Positions 26,107-35,241 of a DNA stretch of 64,000 nt are shown here, piece after piece (positions within the stretch are counted from its first letter, which is position 1; each line of letters starts with the position of its first letter). The stretch covers positions 1 to 64,000 of the forward strand of contig JACPOA010000061.1 in the NCBI GenBank assembly GCA_016185205.1, written 5' to 3'. The position numbers were made by a program, and so were the translations under genes. The DNA comes from Hyphomicrobiales bacterium (GTDB lineage Bacteria > Pseudomonadota > Alphaproteobacteria > Rhizobiales > Xanthobacteraceae). The notes under the pieces were generated by a model, which was not told the origin of the DNA, ran no database searches, and saw only the letters and a program-made list of their open reading frames with translations.

Positions 26107-27573
26107 ATGTTGTTCTCGCTCACCCTCAAACGCACCTCGTGGCTGGTGCTGCTCGTCGGGCTGGCCTCTTTTGCGGGCTGTTTCGGCGCGCTGACGGTAT
26201 TTGCCGCCGGCTGGGCCACCACCGTCATTCCCACCATTTCCGAAACACTGCTCGCCGCCATTCTCGCCGCGGTCGTTGCCCAGTTTGCCATGAGCCTGAC
26301 CGGCGCCGTGCTCACCCGACGCCAAGGCCGCGAGGTCGAGCAGATCCGCACCGCCATCGACAGCATGGCGCAAGGCCTCTGCATGTTCGACGCCGCCGAG
26401 CGGCTGGTCGTCTGCAATTCGCAATATTACAACATGTATGAGCTGACCCCGGACGACGTCAGACCGGGCGCCACTTTGTCCGAGGTGCTCACGAAACGGG
26501 TCGCCAAAGGAACGTTCTCGCGCGACCCTCAAGCATACCGCAAAGAATTCATGGCCGCGGTCGCGCAAGGGCGCACCATCGTGCACGAGGTCAAGTCCAA
26601 AGGCGGACGTCTTTTGCTGGTCACCAATCATCCGATGAAGGGGGGCGGCTGGATCGGCACGCACGAGGATATCACCGAGCGGCGGCAGGCCGATGAGCAG
26701 CGCGCGACCATGCAGCAGCAGGAAGAGCGCCGCACCGTCATCGAGAACGCGATCTCGGCATTCCGCAAGTGCGCCGAAAATATGCTGAAAACCGTGGCGG
26801 ACAGCGCGGGCGAAATGCGCGCGACGGCGGCCAACCTGTTCAACGCGTCCGGCCATACCTCGCAACGCGCCGAAAGCGCGGTTGAGACATCAAATGAAGC
26901 TTCCACCAATGTCGCGACCGCGGCGATCGCTGCCGACGAATTGTCCAACTCGATCGCCGAGATCGGACGCCAACTTAACCAGACCGCCGAAGTGGTGCGC
27001 GTCGCGGTCGGTGAAGCGCATATCACCAAACAGGATATCGACGCACTGGCGCAGAGCGCTCGCAAGATCGGCGACGTCAGCAAGCTCATCCGCCACATCG
27101 CCGAAAACACCAATCTGTTGGCGCTCAATGCCACCATCGAGGCGGCGCGTGCCGGCGAAGCCGGCCGCGGCTTCGCGGTGGTCGCCTCCGAGGTGAAATC
27201 GCTCGCGGTGCAGACCGCCAAGGCCACCGAGGATATCGCCAGCCAGATACAGGAAGTGCAGAAATCGACCGGCAAGGCCGTCGAAGCGATCGGACGCATC
27301 GCAAACCGCATGGGCGAGATCGACAGCTTCACGTCGGCCGTCGCCGAGTCGGTGCAGTTGCAGAGCGCCGCCACCGGCGAGATTTCGCAAAACGTGGCCG
27401 GCGCCGCCGACGGCGCCAAGCTGATCGTCGCGGTGTTGAGCGAAGTGGCCGGCGCGGCCATCGATAACCAGCAGTCGGCACAGACCGTTCTGGCGGCAGC
27501 GGAATCGGTCGAAAAAGCCGCCGCCAATCTGCGCAGCGAAGTCGAAGGTTTCCTCACCAAGGTCGCGATCTAG
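26107..27573 (+). CDS. Methyl-accepting chemotaxis protein with a cytoplasmic PAS domain
   Basis: A 488-aa chemoreceptor. Two hydrophobic helices (about 8-32 and 42-66) with almost no periplasmic loop, then a PAS domain (about 75-200, [20 protein letters not shown]) and a coiled-coil signalling domain with the highly conserved tip around residues 330-367 ([20 protein letters not shown], then [15 protein letters not shown]). With no external sensor it probably responds to internal cues through PAS. No chemotaxis operon is present; the lone CheW at 8991 may be its adaptor. No C-terminal CheR-docking pentapeptide is visible. Confidence 0.93.
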   Translation: MLFSLTLKRTSWLVLLVGLASFAGCFGALTVFAAGWATTVIPTISETLLAAILAAVVAQFAMSLTGAVLTRRQGREVEQIRTAIDSMAQGLCMFDAAERLVVCNSQYYNMYELTPDDVRPGATLSEVLTKRVAKGTFSRDPQAYRKEFMAAVAQGRTIVHEVKSKGGRLLLVTNHPMKGGGWIGTHEDITERRQADEQRATMQQQEERRTVIENAISAFRKCAENMLKTVADSAGEMRATAANLFNASGHTSQRAESAVETSNEASTNVATAAIAADELSNSIAEIGRQLNQTAEVVRVAVGEAHITKQDIDALAQSARKIGDVSKLIRHIAENTNLLALNATIEAARAGEAGRGFAVVASEVKSLAVQTAKATEDIASQIQEVQKSTGKAVEAIGRIANRMGEIDSFTSAVAESVQLQSAATGEISQNVAGAADGAKLIVAVLSEVAGAAIDNQQSAQTVLAAAESVEKAAANLRSEVEGFLTKVAI

Positions 27574-27608
27574 CCGCGCGGTTGCGCTTAACGTCGCCTT
27601 GCGCGCCG

Positions 27609-28703
27609 CTATGGCGCAATCGCATGCGCCTTGCGGCCGCCGCGTTCGATCGATGCCGGGGCTTCGTCGCACGAGATGAGATGCGCCGCCAGATCAAGGC
27701 AGCGTTTGGCGAGCATCGATGCCCCCTCGGCTAGTTCGGTGGACGTGCGCACGATCTCGACATTGCGTTCCATGTCTTCGCGCGACCAGCCGCGCGAATG
27801 GGCGATGTAAGGAAACTGCGGAAATATGAAACCGAGTTCGGCGAAGAACCCCAGCATCTGCCCGGCCACCGCCTGGATGTTATCCTGCCCGCCGACGATG
27901 ATGAATCCTGCCACCTTGTTGCGGATGAGAACCTGATTGCGGATCGTCACCGCGTTCTGCACGCAGTTCAGCCGTTCGGCCATCTTGAAATACAGCGACG
28001 ACGCGGCGCCCCATCGGATCGGCGATGAGATGATGATGGCGTCGGCCCAATGCACCAAAGCCTCATAGACTTGGTCCATCTGATCCTTGGCGTCCATCTG
28101 GGTGATCGAACACGGCCAGGTGCAGGCCTGCGCGGCCTTTGAGTAGTAACCCTCGCAGGCGTGGAAGTTGAGATCGTTCAACTTGATCATCCGCGTCTCG
28201 GCGCCAAGTCCTTTCGCGGCCTTCAAAGCATGCTCGAGCAGATGGTCCGAGCCGGAGAAACGCGGATTGGCGGCATCCATCGCCGAGGTCGAAATGCCGG
28301 CAAGCCGCAACGGCCCCGGCGCGCGCTCGACCTTGCGCGATAGCGGATGCGGTGCGTGCGGCGCCTTTTGCCGCTTGCTGCCGGCATTGAGATTGACCAA
28401 CACGCGGCCGCTCTCGATCTTGACCGGATAGGCGGGAACGCGGTCTTCCTCGAAACCCGGCTCACCCAGTCCGCTGCAGCGGTGGAATTTCCAATTGTGC
28501 CAAGGGCAGACGATGTAATCGCCATCCAGCCGGCCGTTGCCGAGCGGTCCGCCGACGTGGTTGCAGGTATTCGAAACCGCGCCGAATTTCCCATCCTTGA
28601 GCGATATTGCGAGCTCCCGCTTCATCGCCGTGACGCGCTTGATCGGCGTTTGGGAAAACTCCTCCGCGCTGCCGATGTCGACCCAGTTTTCATCCCCAGC
28701 CAT
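27609..28703 (-). CDS. Rieske [2Fe-2S] / NADPH-dependent FMN reductase fusion
   Basis: A 364-aa soluble fusion. The Rieske domain (about 5-108) has the full ligand set Cys47-x-His49 and Cys66-x2-His69 (CNHVGG and CPWHNW). After a short linker comes a flavodoxin-like FMN reductase (about 128-350, LRLAGISTSAMDAANPRF, then AIIISSPIRWGAASSLYFK and GFIIVGGQDNIQAV), which should bind FMN. It would pass electrons between a flavin and a Rieske cluster. It ends a minus-strand operon, 9 bp after the ferric-reductase/Rieske gene, so the two Rieske proteins are probably partners. Substrate unknown. Confidence 0.87.
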   Translation of the reverse strand: MAGDENWVDIGSAEEFSQTPIKRVTAMKRELAISLKDGKFGAVSNTCNHVGGPLGNGRLDGDYIVCPWHNWKFHRCSGLGEPGFEEDRVPAYPVKIESGRVLVNLNAGSKRQKAPHAPHPLSRKVERAPGPLRLAGISTSAMDAANPRFSGSDHLLEHALKAAKGLGAETRMIKLNDLNFHACEGYYSKAAQACTWPCSITQMDAKDQMDQVYEALVHWADAIIISSPIRWGAASSLYFKMAERLNCVQNAVTIRNQVLIRNKVAGFIIVGGQDNIQAVAGQMLGFFAELGFIFPQFPYIAHSRGWSREDMERNVEIVRTSTELAEGASMLAKRCLDLAAHLISCDEAPASIERGGRKAHAIAP

Positions 28704-28712
28704 GACAATTCC

Positions 28713-29765
28713 TCACAGGAGGTTCGATGGACATTTGATCGCGGCCGGAGTGCCCGGCCGCAAGGGTTGCGGGTCGACTTCCACGATCCCGCGATTGATC
28801 CGCACCCGGTATGTGATGAGCTTCTCGGTGAATGGCGGCGGCGCGCAGCCGTCCGCCAGCCGATACTGATAGCCATGCCAAGGGCATGTGACGCAGCCGT
28901 CGATGATGCGGCCTTCGCCAAGCGGGCCGTTCTGGTGCGCGCATAGATTGGTGAGCGCGCCGATCTCATCGCCGTCGCGAAATACGGCGATGCGCTCAGC
29001 CCCGGATGCTGCGACGATGCGTGCGCCCTTATCCGGAATAGCGTGCGGTGGGCCGACGGCAATCCAGCCTTCGGCGCTTACAGCGATGCCGCGGTCGAGT
29101 CGGCGTTCGCGCCAGCCGGCGATGAGGTGCAATACGGCCACGCTGCCAAGCCCGCCCGCCAGCATCAGCGGAATCAGCACGGTGTATTCGCCCTGCATGA
29201 TGCCGAGCGCGACATGCATGATCACCAGCCCATAGGCGACGTAGAGCGCCATGTGCAGCGCCTTCCAGATGCGCGGGGTGAGGAACAGCAGCCAGAAATC
29301 ATGGCTCGTGGCCGCCATCACGAACAGCACGAGCAAGGCGGCGAGACCCAGCGCCTTGAACGGGAAGTCGATGAACTTGGCGTAATCCTTCCAAGTGGTC
29401 AGTTCGGTCAGGAGGTTCGGCAGATTGTGTTGCACCAGGTACCACGAGAGCAGGAAGCCAAAATGCGTCAGCGCGACGAGGAAGGTCAGCACCCCGAAAT
29501 GACGCCGGTTGTACAGGAGCTTCAGGAAGCGGCGATCGAGCCGCGCCAGCGGACCGATCGACAGGATCACCGTCAGCATCAGGAAGGCGCAGGTTCCGGT
29601 GGCGCGAATCCAGATATCGATCGCGTCCGGCAATTTTGTGGGCGGATGCAGCTGCCAATGGATCGCGGCAAAACCGGCGATGAACAGCGCGACGGCGGCG
29701 AGCAGGATGCCGTCATAGACGAGCTTGTCCCGGTTCCACTGCACAGCCCGGAATCCGACGCTCAT
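28713..29765 (-). CDS. Ferric-reductase-like transmembrane / Rieske fusion
   Basis: A 350-aa inner-membrane protein. Six or so hydrophobic helices (about 18-35, 56-74, 88-112, 134-153, 168-188, 196-216) form a ferric-reductase-like (YedZ/NOX-type) b-haem domain with His candidates at 89, 101, 155, 171 and 184. A cytoplasmic Rieske domain follows (about 228-332) with Cys275-x-His277 and Cys294-x2-His297 (CAHQNG and CPWHGYQY). The ATG at 29765 has AAGGAGA just upstream. It lies in an operon with DUF1622, two small membrane proteins and a Rieske/FMN-reductase fusion, suggesting a membrane electron-transfer chain. Confidence 0.87.
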   Translation of the reverse strand: MSVGFRAVQWNRDKLVYDGILLAAVALFIAGFAAIHWQLHPPTKLPDAIDIWIRATGTCAFLMLTVILSIGPLARLDRRFLKLLYNRRHFGVLTFLVALTHFGFLLSWYLVQHNLPNLLTELTTWKDYAKFIDFPFKALGLAALLVLFVMAATSHDFWLLFLTPRIWKALHMALYVAYGLVIMHVALGIMQGEYTVLIPLMLAGGLGSVAVLHLIAGWRERRLDRGIAVSAEGWIAVGPPHAIPDKGARIVAASGAERIAVFRDGDEIGALTNLCAHQNGPLGEGRIIDGCVTCPWHGYQYRLADGCAPPPFTEKLITYRVRINRGIVEVDPQPLRPGTPAAIKCPSNLL

Positions 29766-29777
29766 CAACGTCTCCTT

Positions 29778-29888
29778 TCAGACCGGCGGTGGCGCCCGCA
29801 GTATGAGCGCCAGCGCAAAACCGACGGCGACGACCAGCGCCAGGACCGGCCACAGCATGCGATGAGTGGAACGGTGCGCACGTCTCAT
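29778..29888 (-). CDS. 36-aa single-pass membrane protein
   Basis: ATG at 29888 overlaps the stop of the upstream gene (ATGA), and the frame ends 12 bp before the ferric-reductase gene. A basic start (MRRAHRSTHRM) precedes one membrane helix (about 12-31, LWPVLALVVAVGFALALILR). Tiny membrane subunits like this often accompany oxidases and reductases. Tight coupling on both sides is the main support. Confidence 0.6.
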   Translation of the reverse strand: MRRAHRSTHRMLWPVLALVVAVGFALALILRAPPPV

Positions 29889-30106
29889 AGAGCACGATGC
29901 GTTTTTGCGGCGGCCCGCGCTTGGCGCCAGCGCATGAGCACATAGGGCCACAAGATCGCCGCGCCCGGCAGCCAAAGAATTCGCGCCGGCGCGGTCACGC
30001 TCGCATGCGGCAGCACCTGCGCGAGGCCGAGCGTCACGAACGCAATACCAATGACGATGCCGCACAAGGCATAAAGGGCAAGGCCGTAAAACAGGATGAT
30101 CGCCAT
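29885..30106 (-). CDS. Small two-helix membrane protein
   Basis: A 73-aa protein with two hydrophobic helices (about 2-27, starting MAIILFYGLALYALCGIVIG, and about 38-54, ARILWLPGAAILWPYVL) and a basic C-terminus. The ATG at 30106 is preferred; a TTG at 30160 would add 18 residues but has no ribosome-binding site. The stop overlaps the start of the next gene. No domain is recognised; its place suggests a membrane subunit of the adjacent redox system. Confidence 0.65.
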   Translation of the reverse strand: MAIILFYGLALYALCGIVIGIAFVTLGLAQVLPHASVTAPARILWLPGAAILWPYVLMRWRQARAAAKTHRAL

Positions 30107-30197
30107 GCCAGCGCGCCCCGATTTGCCCGCCACGATAGGATCGATCAGATGGCCACGCAATACACGGATGGCACGCGACCAAAGTTCGCTGGCGCAT

Positions 30198-30554
30198 TCA
30201 GGGGCGATGCTTGCCGCGCTGCCAGGGCCAGCGGCCTTCGATTTCCAGCACCAGTGTCCAGCTCAGGAAGGTTCGGATCAGCACCAGGCCGGCCAGCAGG
30301 CCAAGGCTGGTGAAGGTGAGCTCGAGCGCGATGGTCTTCACAATGTCGGCGGCGACCAGTACCTCAAGGCCGAGCAGCAGGGAGCGGCCAATGCGGATTT
30401 TGTAGGTGCCGTAGTGCGTCTCGGCCATCCGCTGGCCGACATAGAGATAAGTCGACCAGCCGATCCCCAGCACGATGACCAGGACCCCGAAAATCTCGAT
30501 CACGTTGCCGACAAAGTGAAGCCAATAAGCGACCGCCGCATCGAGGTCGTGCAT
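30198..30554 (-). CDS. DUF1622 membrane protein
   Basis: A 118-aa DUF1622 protein with three membrane helices (about 10-36, 58-77, 79-97; FGVLVIVLGIGWSTYLYVG and LLLGLEVLVAADIVKTI). The second carries the family motif LLLGLEVLVAADI. Function unknown. It begins 21 bp after accC on the same strand, so it may be partly cotranscribed with accC, and it leads the redox operon that follows. Confidence 0.88.
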   Translation of the reverse strand: MHDLDAAVAYWLHFVGNVIEIFGVLVIVLGIGWSTYLYVGQRMAETHYGTYKIRIGRSLLLGLEVLVAADIVKTIALELTFTSLGLLAGLVLIRTFLSWTLVLEIEGRWPWQRGKHRP

Positions 30555-30575
30555 GGGTGTCTCTCCGGACCCGCC

Positions 30576-31928
30576 CTAGCTCTCCATCCCGCCCTGGCTG
30601 AGGAACTGCTCCAGCCAGTGGATGTGATAGTTGCCGTCGATGATGTCCTTCTCGCGCACCAGCGCGCGGAACAAGGGCAGCGTGGTCTCGATGCCGTCAA
30701 TCACCACCTCGTCGAGCGCGCGCTTGAGCCGCATCAGGCATTCGGTGCGGGTCTTGCCGTGCACGATCAGCTTGCCGACCAGCGAGTCGTAATAGGGCGG
30801 GATGCTGTAGCCCTGGTACACCGCGCTATCGATGCGCACCCCGAGGCCGCCGGGCGGATGGTAATGCAGGATCTTGCCGGGCGAGGGGCGGAACGACACC
30901 GGGTTCTCGGCATTGATGCGGCACTCGATGGCATGGCCGCGGAATTCGACGTCGCTCTGCTTGAGCGCGAGCTTGGCACCGGCCGCAACGCGAATCTGTT
31001 CGAAGATCAGATCGATGTCGGTGATCATTTCGGTCACCGGATGCTCGACCTGGATGCGCGTGTTCATCTCGATGAAATAGAACTTGCCGTCCTCGTAGAG
31101 GAATTCGACGGTGCCGACGCCGAGATAGCCGATCTCGCGCATCGCCTTGGCCACGGTCTCGCCGATGGTGTTGCGAGCCTCGGTGTTGAGTGCGGGCGAG
31201 GGGCTCTCCTCCATCACCTTCTGGTGGCGGCGCTGCAGCGAGCAGTCGCGCTCGCCGAGGTGAATGGCGTTGCCTTTGCCGTCGCCGAGCACCTGGATTT
31301 CGATGTGGCGCGGCTTCTCCAGGTATTTTTCGAGATACACGGCATCGTCGCCGAAGGCGGCTTTCGCCTCGGAGCGCGCGGTCGACAGGGCGGTAGACAG
31401 CTCCGCGGCCGCGCGCGCGACCTTCATGCCGCGCCCGCCGCCGCCGGCCGCCGCCTTGATCAGCACTGGAAAGCCGATCTCGTTGGCGACCCTGGTCGCC
31501 TGGGCATCGTCGGTGACGCCGCCGTCCGAACCCGGCACCACCGGAATGCCCAGGCGCTTGGCGGTGCGCTTGGCCTCGATCTTGTCGCCCATCAGGCGGA
31601 TGTGCTCGGCCTTCGGACCGATGAAATGTACGTCGTGGTCGGCAAGGATTTCGGCAAAACGCGCATTCTCCGACAGGAATCCGTAGCCGGGATGCACCGC
31701 GTCGGCGCCGGTGATCTCGCAGGCCGACAGGATGGCCGGGATGTTGAGATAGCTGTCTTTCGCCGCCGGCGGGCCGATGCACACGCTCTCGTCGGCGAAG
31801 CGCACATGCATGGCGTCGGCATCGGCGGTGGAATGCACCGCCACGGTCGGGATGCCAAGTTCCTTGCAGGCGCGCAGCACCCGCAATGCGATCTCGCCGC
31901 GATTGGCGATGAGGATTTTATCGAACAT
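30576..31928 (-). CDS. accC: Acetyl-CoA carboxylase biotin carboxylase subunit
   Basis: A 450-aa ATP-grasp enzyme that carboxylates the biotin on AccB with bicarbonate and ATP, the first half of malonyl-CoA synthesis. The N-terminal [20 protein letters not shown], the glycine-rich ATP loop [13 protein letters not shown], the [20 protein letters not shown] block and [13 protein letters not shown] are all standard. The ATG at 31928 is used; a GTG two codons earlier also exists. It follows accB; the gap contains a palindromic repeat. Confidence 0.98.
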   Translation of the reverse strand: MFDKILIANRGEIALRVLRACKELGIPTVAVHSTADADAMHVRFADESVCIGPPAAKDSYLNIPAILSACEITGADAVHPGYGFLSENARFAEILADHDVHFIGPKAEHIRLMGDKIEAKRTAKRLGIPVVPGSDGGVTDDAQATRVANEIGFPVLIKAAAGGGGRGMKVARAAAELSTALSTARSEAKAAFGDDAVYLEKYLEKPRHIEIQVLGDGKGNAIHLGERDCSLQRRHQKVMEESPSPALNTEARNTIGETVAKAMREIGYLGVGTVEFLYEDGKFYFIEMNTRIQVEHPVTEMITDIDLIFEQIRVAAGAKLALKQSDVEFRGHAIECRINAENPVSFRPSPGKILHYHPPGGLGVRIDSAVYQGYSIPPYYDSLVGKLIVHGKTRTECLMRLKRALDEVVIDGIETTLPLFRALVREKDIIDGNYHIHWLEQFLSQGGMES

Positions 31929-31935
31929 GGCCACC

Positions 31936-32016
31936 GACAGGGCGAATAGTGAGTAGCGAATAGCGAATAGGGGAAGCCATTCTTCGTACTATTCGCAATT
32001 CGCTATTCGCCATTCG
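31936..32016. repeat. GCGAATA-rich inverted repeat between accB and accC
   Basis: The left part holds several GCGAATA units (GAGTAGCGAATAGCGAATAG) and the right part their inverse (CTATTCGCAATTCGCTATTC), so the stretch can fold into a long hairpin. It is a known style of intergenic repeat in this group and interrupts an otherwise tight operon. Confidence 0.7.
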
Positions 32017-32017
32017 C

Positions 32018-32491
32018 TTACTCAATGATCACCAACGGCTCGCCGAACTCCACCGGCTGGCCGTCTTCGAACAGAATCTGGATCACGGTGCCGCCGCGCG
32101 GCGCCGGAATCTGGTTCATGGTTTTCATCGCTTCGATGATGAGCAGGGTCTCGCCGGCTTTCACTTTGCTGCCGACCTCGATGAACGGCTTGGCGCCGGG
32201 CTCGGGCGAGATATAGGCGGTGCCGACCATGGGCGAGATCACGACGCCGGGATGCTTGGCCGGATCGAGCGGCGCCGCCACCGATTCGGTGATCGGATGC
32301 GGCGAAGGCTGGCTTACCACGCGAACCGGTGCGGGCGCCGCCGCCACCGCGCCGCGCGCCACCCGCACGCGCTGGCCGTTTTGTTCGATCTCGATTTCGG
32401 TCAGGCCGGTCTCGTCCAGGAGCTTGGTCAGCTCGTGGATCAACGCGTGATCGACCAGCGGCGTTGATTTCGATTTGGGCGATTTTGCCAT
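32018..32491 (-). CDS. accB: Acetyl-CoA carboxylase biotin carboxyl carrier protein
   Basis: A 157-aa carrier whose biotin shuttles CO2 from AccC to the transferase. The biotin site is Lys123 in EAMKTMN, in the C-terminal biotinyl domain (about 82-157), which also shows the thumb-like [16 protein letters not shown]. An N-terminal helical part (about 12-48) and an Ala/Pro linker precede it. It lies 12 bp after aroQ and ahead of accC on the same strand, the usual order aroQ-accB-accC. Confidence 0.97.
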   Translation of the reverse strand: MAKSPKSKSTPLVDHALIHELTKLLDETGLTEIEIEQNGQRVRVARGAVAAAPAPVRVVSQPSPHPITESVAAPLDPAKHPGVVISPMVGTAYISPEPGAKPFIEVGSKVKAGETLLIIEAMKTMNQIPAPRGGTVIQILFEDGQPVEFGEPLVIIE

Positions 32492-32503
32492 CGCGCTTGT
32501 CCG

Positions 32504-32959
32504 TTAGTGTTTTTCTTTGATGCCAAGCAAGCCGGCGAGCCCGCTGATCGCCAGTGCATAGCCGTCGATGCCGAAGCCGCAGATCACCGCCTTCGCCGCC
32601 TTCGACACGTAGGAGTTCTGCCGGAAGCTTTCGCGCTGGTGGATATTGGTGATGTGGATTTCGATCACCGGCAGCTGCACCGCCAAGAGCGCGTCGAGAA
32701 TGGCGATCGAGGTGGTGGTGTAGCCGGCCGGATTGATCACCAGACCGGCCGCCTTCTTGGCGTGCGCCTCCTGGATCCAGGTCACCAACTCGCCCTCGAT
32801 GTTCGACTGCCGGAACACCAACGCGAAGCCGAAGCGCTCGGCGGTGGTGCGGCACAGTTTTTCCACGTCGGCGAGCGTGGCGCGGCCATATTTGTCCGGC
32901 TCGCGCGTGCCGAGCATGTTCATATTGGGGCCGTTGAGGATGTAGATCGTTTGAGCCAT
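32504..32959 (-). CDS. aroQ: Type II 3-dehydroquinate dehydratase
   Basis: A 151-aa enzyme of the shikimate pathway that dehydrates 3-dehydroquinate. Family blocks are [18 protein letters not shown] with Arg19 and catalytic Tyr24, [14 protein letters not shown], and [17 protein letters not shown] with catalytic His102 and Arg113. The conserved His of the usual THTS motif is Thr82 here (codon ACC), a substitution in a substrate-binding residue. First gene of the aroQ-accB-accC operon. It is probably active, but the change deserves a check. Confidence 0.95.
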   Translation of the reverse strand: MAQTIYILNGPNMNMLGTREPDKYGRATLADVEKLCRTTAERFGFALVFRQSNIEGELVTWIQEAHAKKAAGLVINPAGYTTTSIAILDALLAVQLPVIEIHITNIHQRESFRQNSYVSKAAKAVICGFGIDGYALAISGLAGLLGIKEKH

Positions 32960-33043
32960 TCGGGCGGCCGCTGATGTGTGGCAGGTGGTCGGCGCTTTAT
33001 AGGTGGTGAGGCAGCCAAGGGGAAGCCCGGCCGGCGTTCAGTC

Positions 33044-34174
33044 TTAAGGCCGGCACCCGCCGCGGCCTTGCGTCTCGGCCGCCGCCCAATCGACGACCTC
33101 CTTGAGCGCCGTTAACCTTCTTCGCCCCGCCGCCTTGGCCTTGCTGAAGATGTCGATCTGGCGGTCGGCGCTGGTGCCCTCGCGTATGATCGCGGTGAGC
33201 CGACTGATTTCCGGCTGGCAGCCGAATGCCGCGATGTCCTCGGCGAGAAAATCGAGGACCTGCTCGAGCCAGGCCTTGGCGCTGAGCGGCGAGCGGGCGA
33301 ACGGATCGACGAACGTGGCGTCGACCCCGTGGCGCTGGGCGTGCCACTTGTTTTCTTGCGTGATGGCGCGGCCGAGGCGGTCGAAGCCGGCATTGAGCGC
33401 ACGGTCGCGGTCGAGCGCGCGCACCAGGCAGCGGAACAGTGCGGCGATGGCGAGCGCGTCGTCGAGCCGCGTGCAGCTGTCGGCGATGCGCAGTTCGACT
33501 GTCGGGTTTGAAAGCGACGGTCGCATCGCCCACCAGATGTAGCTGGCGTCCGGAATGATCTTGGCCCACACCAGCGCGGCGACGAATTCGTTGTAGTCGT
33601 CGGTGGTGCGGAACAGTTCGGGCAGGCCGGTGCGCGGCAGCTCGTCATAGGCCGCCATGCGGTAGCCGCGCAGGCCGGTGAGATGGCCCTGCCAGAACGG
33701 CGAGGAGGTCGACAGCGCCAGCAGCAGCGGCAGATAGGGCGTCAGCCGCATGATGAGATCGATGCGGCTGTCGAGGTCGGGCACCCGCACATGTACATGC
33801 AGGCCGCACAGCATATTGCGGTAGCCGATCATCTGCAGGTCGTCCATGATGGCGTCGTAGCGCACCTTCGGCGTGACGGTTTGCTCCGGCCAGAATGCCA
33901 GCGGGAAAGTGCCGATGGCGGCAAGGCCGAGGCCGCGCTCGTTCGCTGCGTCGCTAAGCGTGCTGCGGTAATGCGTAAGATGCTCGCGCGCTTCCGCCAT
34001 GCTGTCGCAAGGAGGTGTGGCTACCTCGATCTGCGATTGCAGCATTTCGGTCATCACGCGGTCGCCGAGGGCCTTGCGGGCGAGAACGAGGAATCTCTTG
34101 TCGAATCGGTGCATGGCCCGACGCGTCCCCGCGTCGAACACGAAGTATTCCTCTTCGATGCCGATCGTATACAT
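33044..34174 (-). CDS. YbdK-type carboxylate-amine ligase (glutamate-cysteine ligase 2 family)
   Basis: A 376-aa GCS2-family enzyme, starting MYTIGIEEEYFVFDAG. The metal- and ATP-binding IGIEEEY block, the GLHVHVRVPD segment and NPTVELRIADSCTRLDDA are conserved. Family members ligate glutamate to cysteine weakly in vitro and their true amine partner is often unknown. The last part (about 340-376) contains extra Lys/Arg-rich sequence. It lies between aroQ and dsbA on the same strand with gaps of 84 and 275 bp, so probably has its own promoter. Confidence 0.92.
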   Translation of the reverse strand: MYTIGIEEEYFVFDAGTRRAMHRFDKRFLVLARKALGDRVMTEMLQSQIEVATPPCDSMAEAREHLTHYRSTLSDAANERGLGLAAIGTFPLAFWPEQTVTPKVRYDAIMDDLQMIGYRNMLCGLHVHVRVPDLDSRIDLIMRLTPYLPLLLALSTSSPFWQGHLTGLRGYRMAAYDELPRTGLPELFRTTDDYNEFVAALVWAKIIPDASYIWWAMRPSLSNPTVELRIADSCTRLDDALAIAALFRCLVRALDRDRALNAGFDRLGRAITQENKWHAQRHGVDATFVDPFARSPLSAKAWLEQVLDFLAEDIAAFGCQPEISRLTAIIREGTSADRQIDIFSKAKAAGRRRLTALKEVVDWAAAETQGRGGCRP

Positions 34175-34232
34175 GCGCGCGATAACGGCCTCGGGCTAGC
34201 GGGGTTCCCTTATATCATTTTTGCAACGCAAA

Positions 34233-34265
34233 ACGGCCGCCGGACGAGATCGCCACGGCGGCCGT
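34233..34265 (-). terminator. Hairpin terminator after the DsbA-like gene
   Basis: ACGGCCGCC (34233-34241) and GGCGGCCGT (34257-34265) form a perfect 9-bp stem. On the minus strand it is followed by TTT within TTTTGCG. It ends the M48-dsbA transcript. Confidence 0.55.
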
Positions 34266-34276
34266 CAGAGGTGCCT

Positions 34277-34356
34277 GTCCCGGGCGCAGCGCAGCACCAT
34301 AAGCGCGTTTACGCGCGTCTTCGACGCGCTATGGTGATGCGCTGCAGAACCGGGAC
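34277..34356. repeat. Long imperfect palindromic repeat
   Basis: Outer arms GTCCCGG/CCGGGAC and inner arms around CACCATAAGCGCG and CGCGCTATGGTG fold into a long hairpin. The TTTACGCGCGTCTTCGACGC loop region is typical of dispersed repeats in this group. It lies between dsbA and the carboxylate-amine ligase. Confidence 0.65.
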
Positions 34357-34449
34357 CGCTACAGGCGCGCAGTTCGATAAGGCCCCGGATCAGCGTAGCA
34401 TCACTTCGCTTGCGCTCGTGCTGCAACGCATCCGGGGCACGAACCGCGA

Positions 34450-35220
34450 TCAGCAGGTCGCCTTGCCGCAGCGCGCGGTGTTGATCTTTTCCTGCAGCGC
34501 GGGCAGCCCGACCGCGCCGATCACCACCTCGGAGCCGATCACGTAGCTCGGCGTACCGTTGAGGCCGAGCGCCTCGGCGAGCTTGAAGGCTTCCTGCAAC
34601 GAGGCCTTCACCTCGGGGCTGGCCAAGTCCTTTTCCAGTTGCGCCATGTTGAGGCCGGCTTCCTTGGCGGCGGCGAGCGCATGCGCCTTGTCGGCCTGGC
34701 CGCGGCCGGTGAGCAGTTTCTGATGGAAGTCGAGATATTTCTTGCCGCTCTTGTCCTGCATTTGCACGGCGGTGGCGACCTGGGCGGCTTCCACCGAGCC
34801 CGGTCCGAGCACGGGGAATTCCTTGAGCACGACCTTGAGGTTGGGATCGTTCTTCAACAGCGTGAGCATGTCGGTCATGGCGCGCTTGCAGTAGCCGCAG
34901 TTGTAATCGAAGAACTCGACGAAGGTGACGTCGCCCTTCGGATTGCCGAGCACGACCTGGCGCGGCGAGTTGAACAGATTCTGCGCATTGTCCTTGACCG
35001 CGGTCTTGTGCTTCTCGGCTTCGGCGGCGGTTTGGCGCTTCTCGAACTCGGCCATCACCTCCTGCAGCACTTCCGGATGCGCGATCAGGTAGCCGCGCAC
35101 GATGCGCTCGATCTCGCTCTTCTGCGGCGCGGAGAATTCGTCGGCGCGCGAGGCTTGCGGAAGGCTGAGCGCCAGCAACGCGGCACAGGCGGCGGCGATT
35201 AGGCGCGGGCTCGATGTCAT
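34450..35220 (-). CDS. DsbA-family thioredoxin-fold protein with an N-terminal ScsC-like helical segment
   Basis: A 256-aa periplasmic thiol-disulfide protein. Signal peptide 1-26 (ends PQASRADE); a helical N-terminal segment (about 30-80) that in ScsC-like proteins drives oligomerisation; then a DsbA fold with catalytic CGYC at 108-111, the cis-Pro loop GTPSYVIG near 217-224, and two extra C-terminal cysteines (ARCGKATC). It could be an oxidase or an isomerase; the helical segment hints at isomerase/ScsC-like behaviour. It follows the M48 protease by 21 bp and likely shares its transcript. Confidence 0.92.
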   Translation of the reverse strand: MTSSPRLIAAACAALLALSLPQASRADEFSAPQKSEIERIVRGYLIAHPEVLQEVMAEFEKRQTAAEAEKHKTAVKDNAQNLFNSPRQVVLGNPKGDVTFVEFFDYNCGYCKRAMTDMLTLLKNDPNLKVVLKEFPVLGPGSVEAAQVATAVQMQDKSGKKYLDFHQKLLTGRGQADKAHALAAAKEAGLNMAQLEKDLASPEVKASLQEAFKLAEALGLNGTPSYVIGSEVVIGAVGLPALQEKINTARCGKATC

Positions 35221-35241
35221 CGGGTTGGTCCCTGTGGGTGA

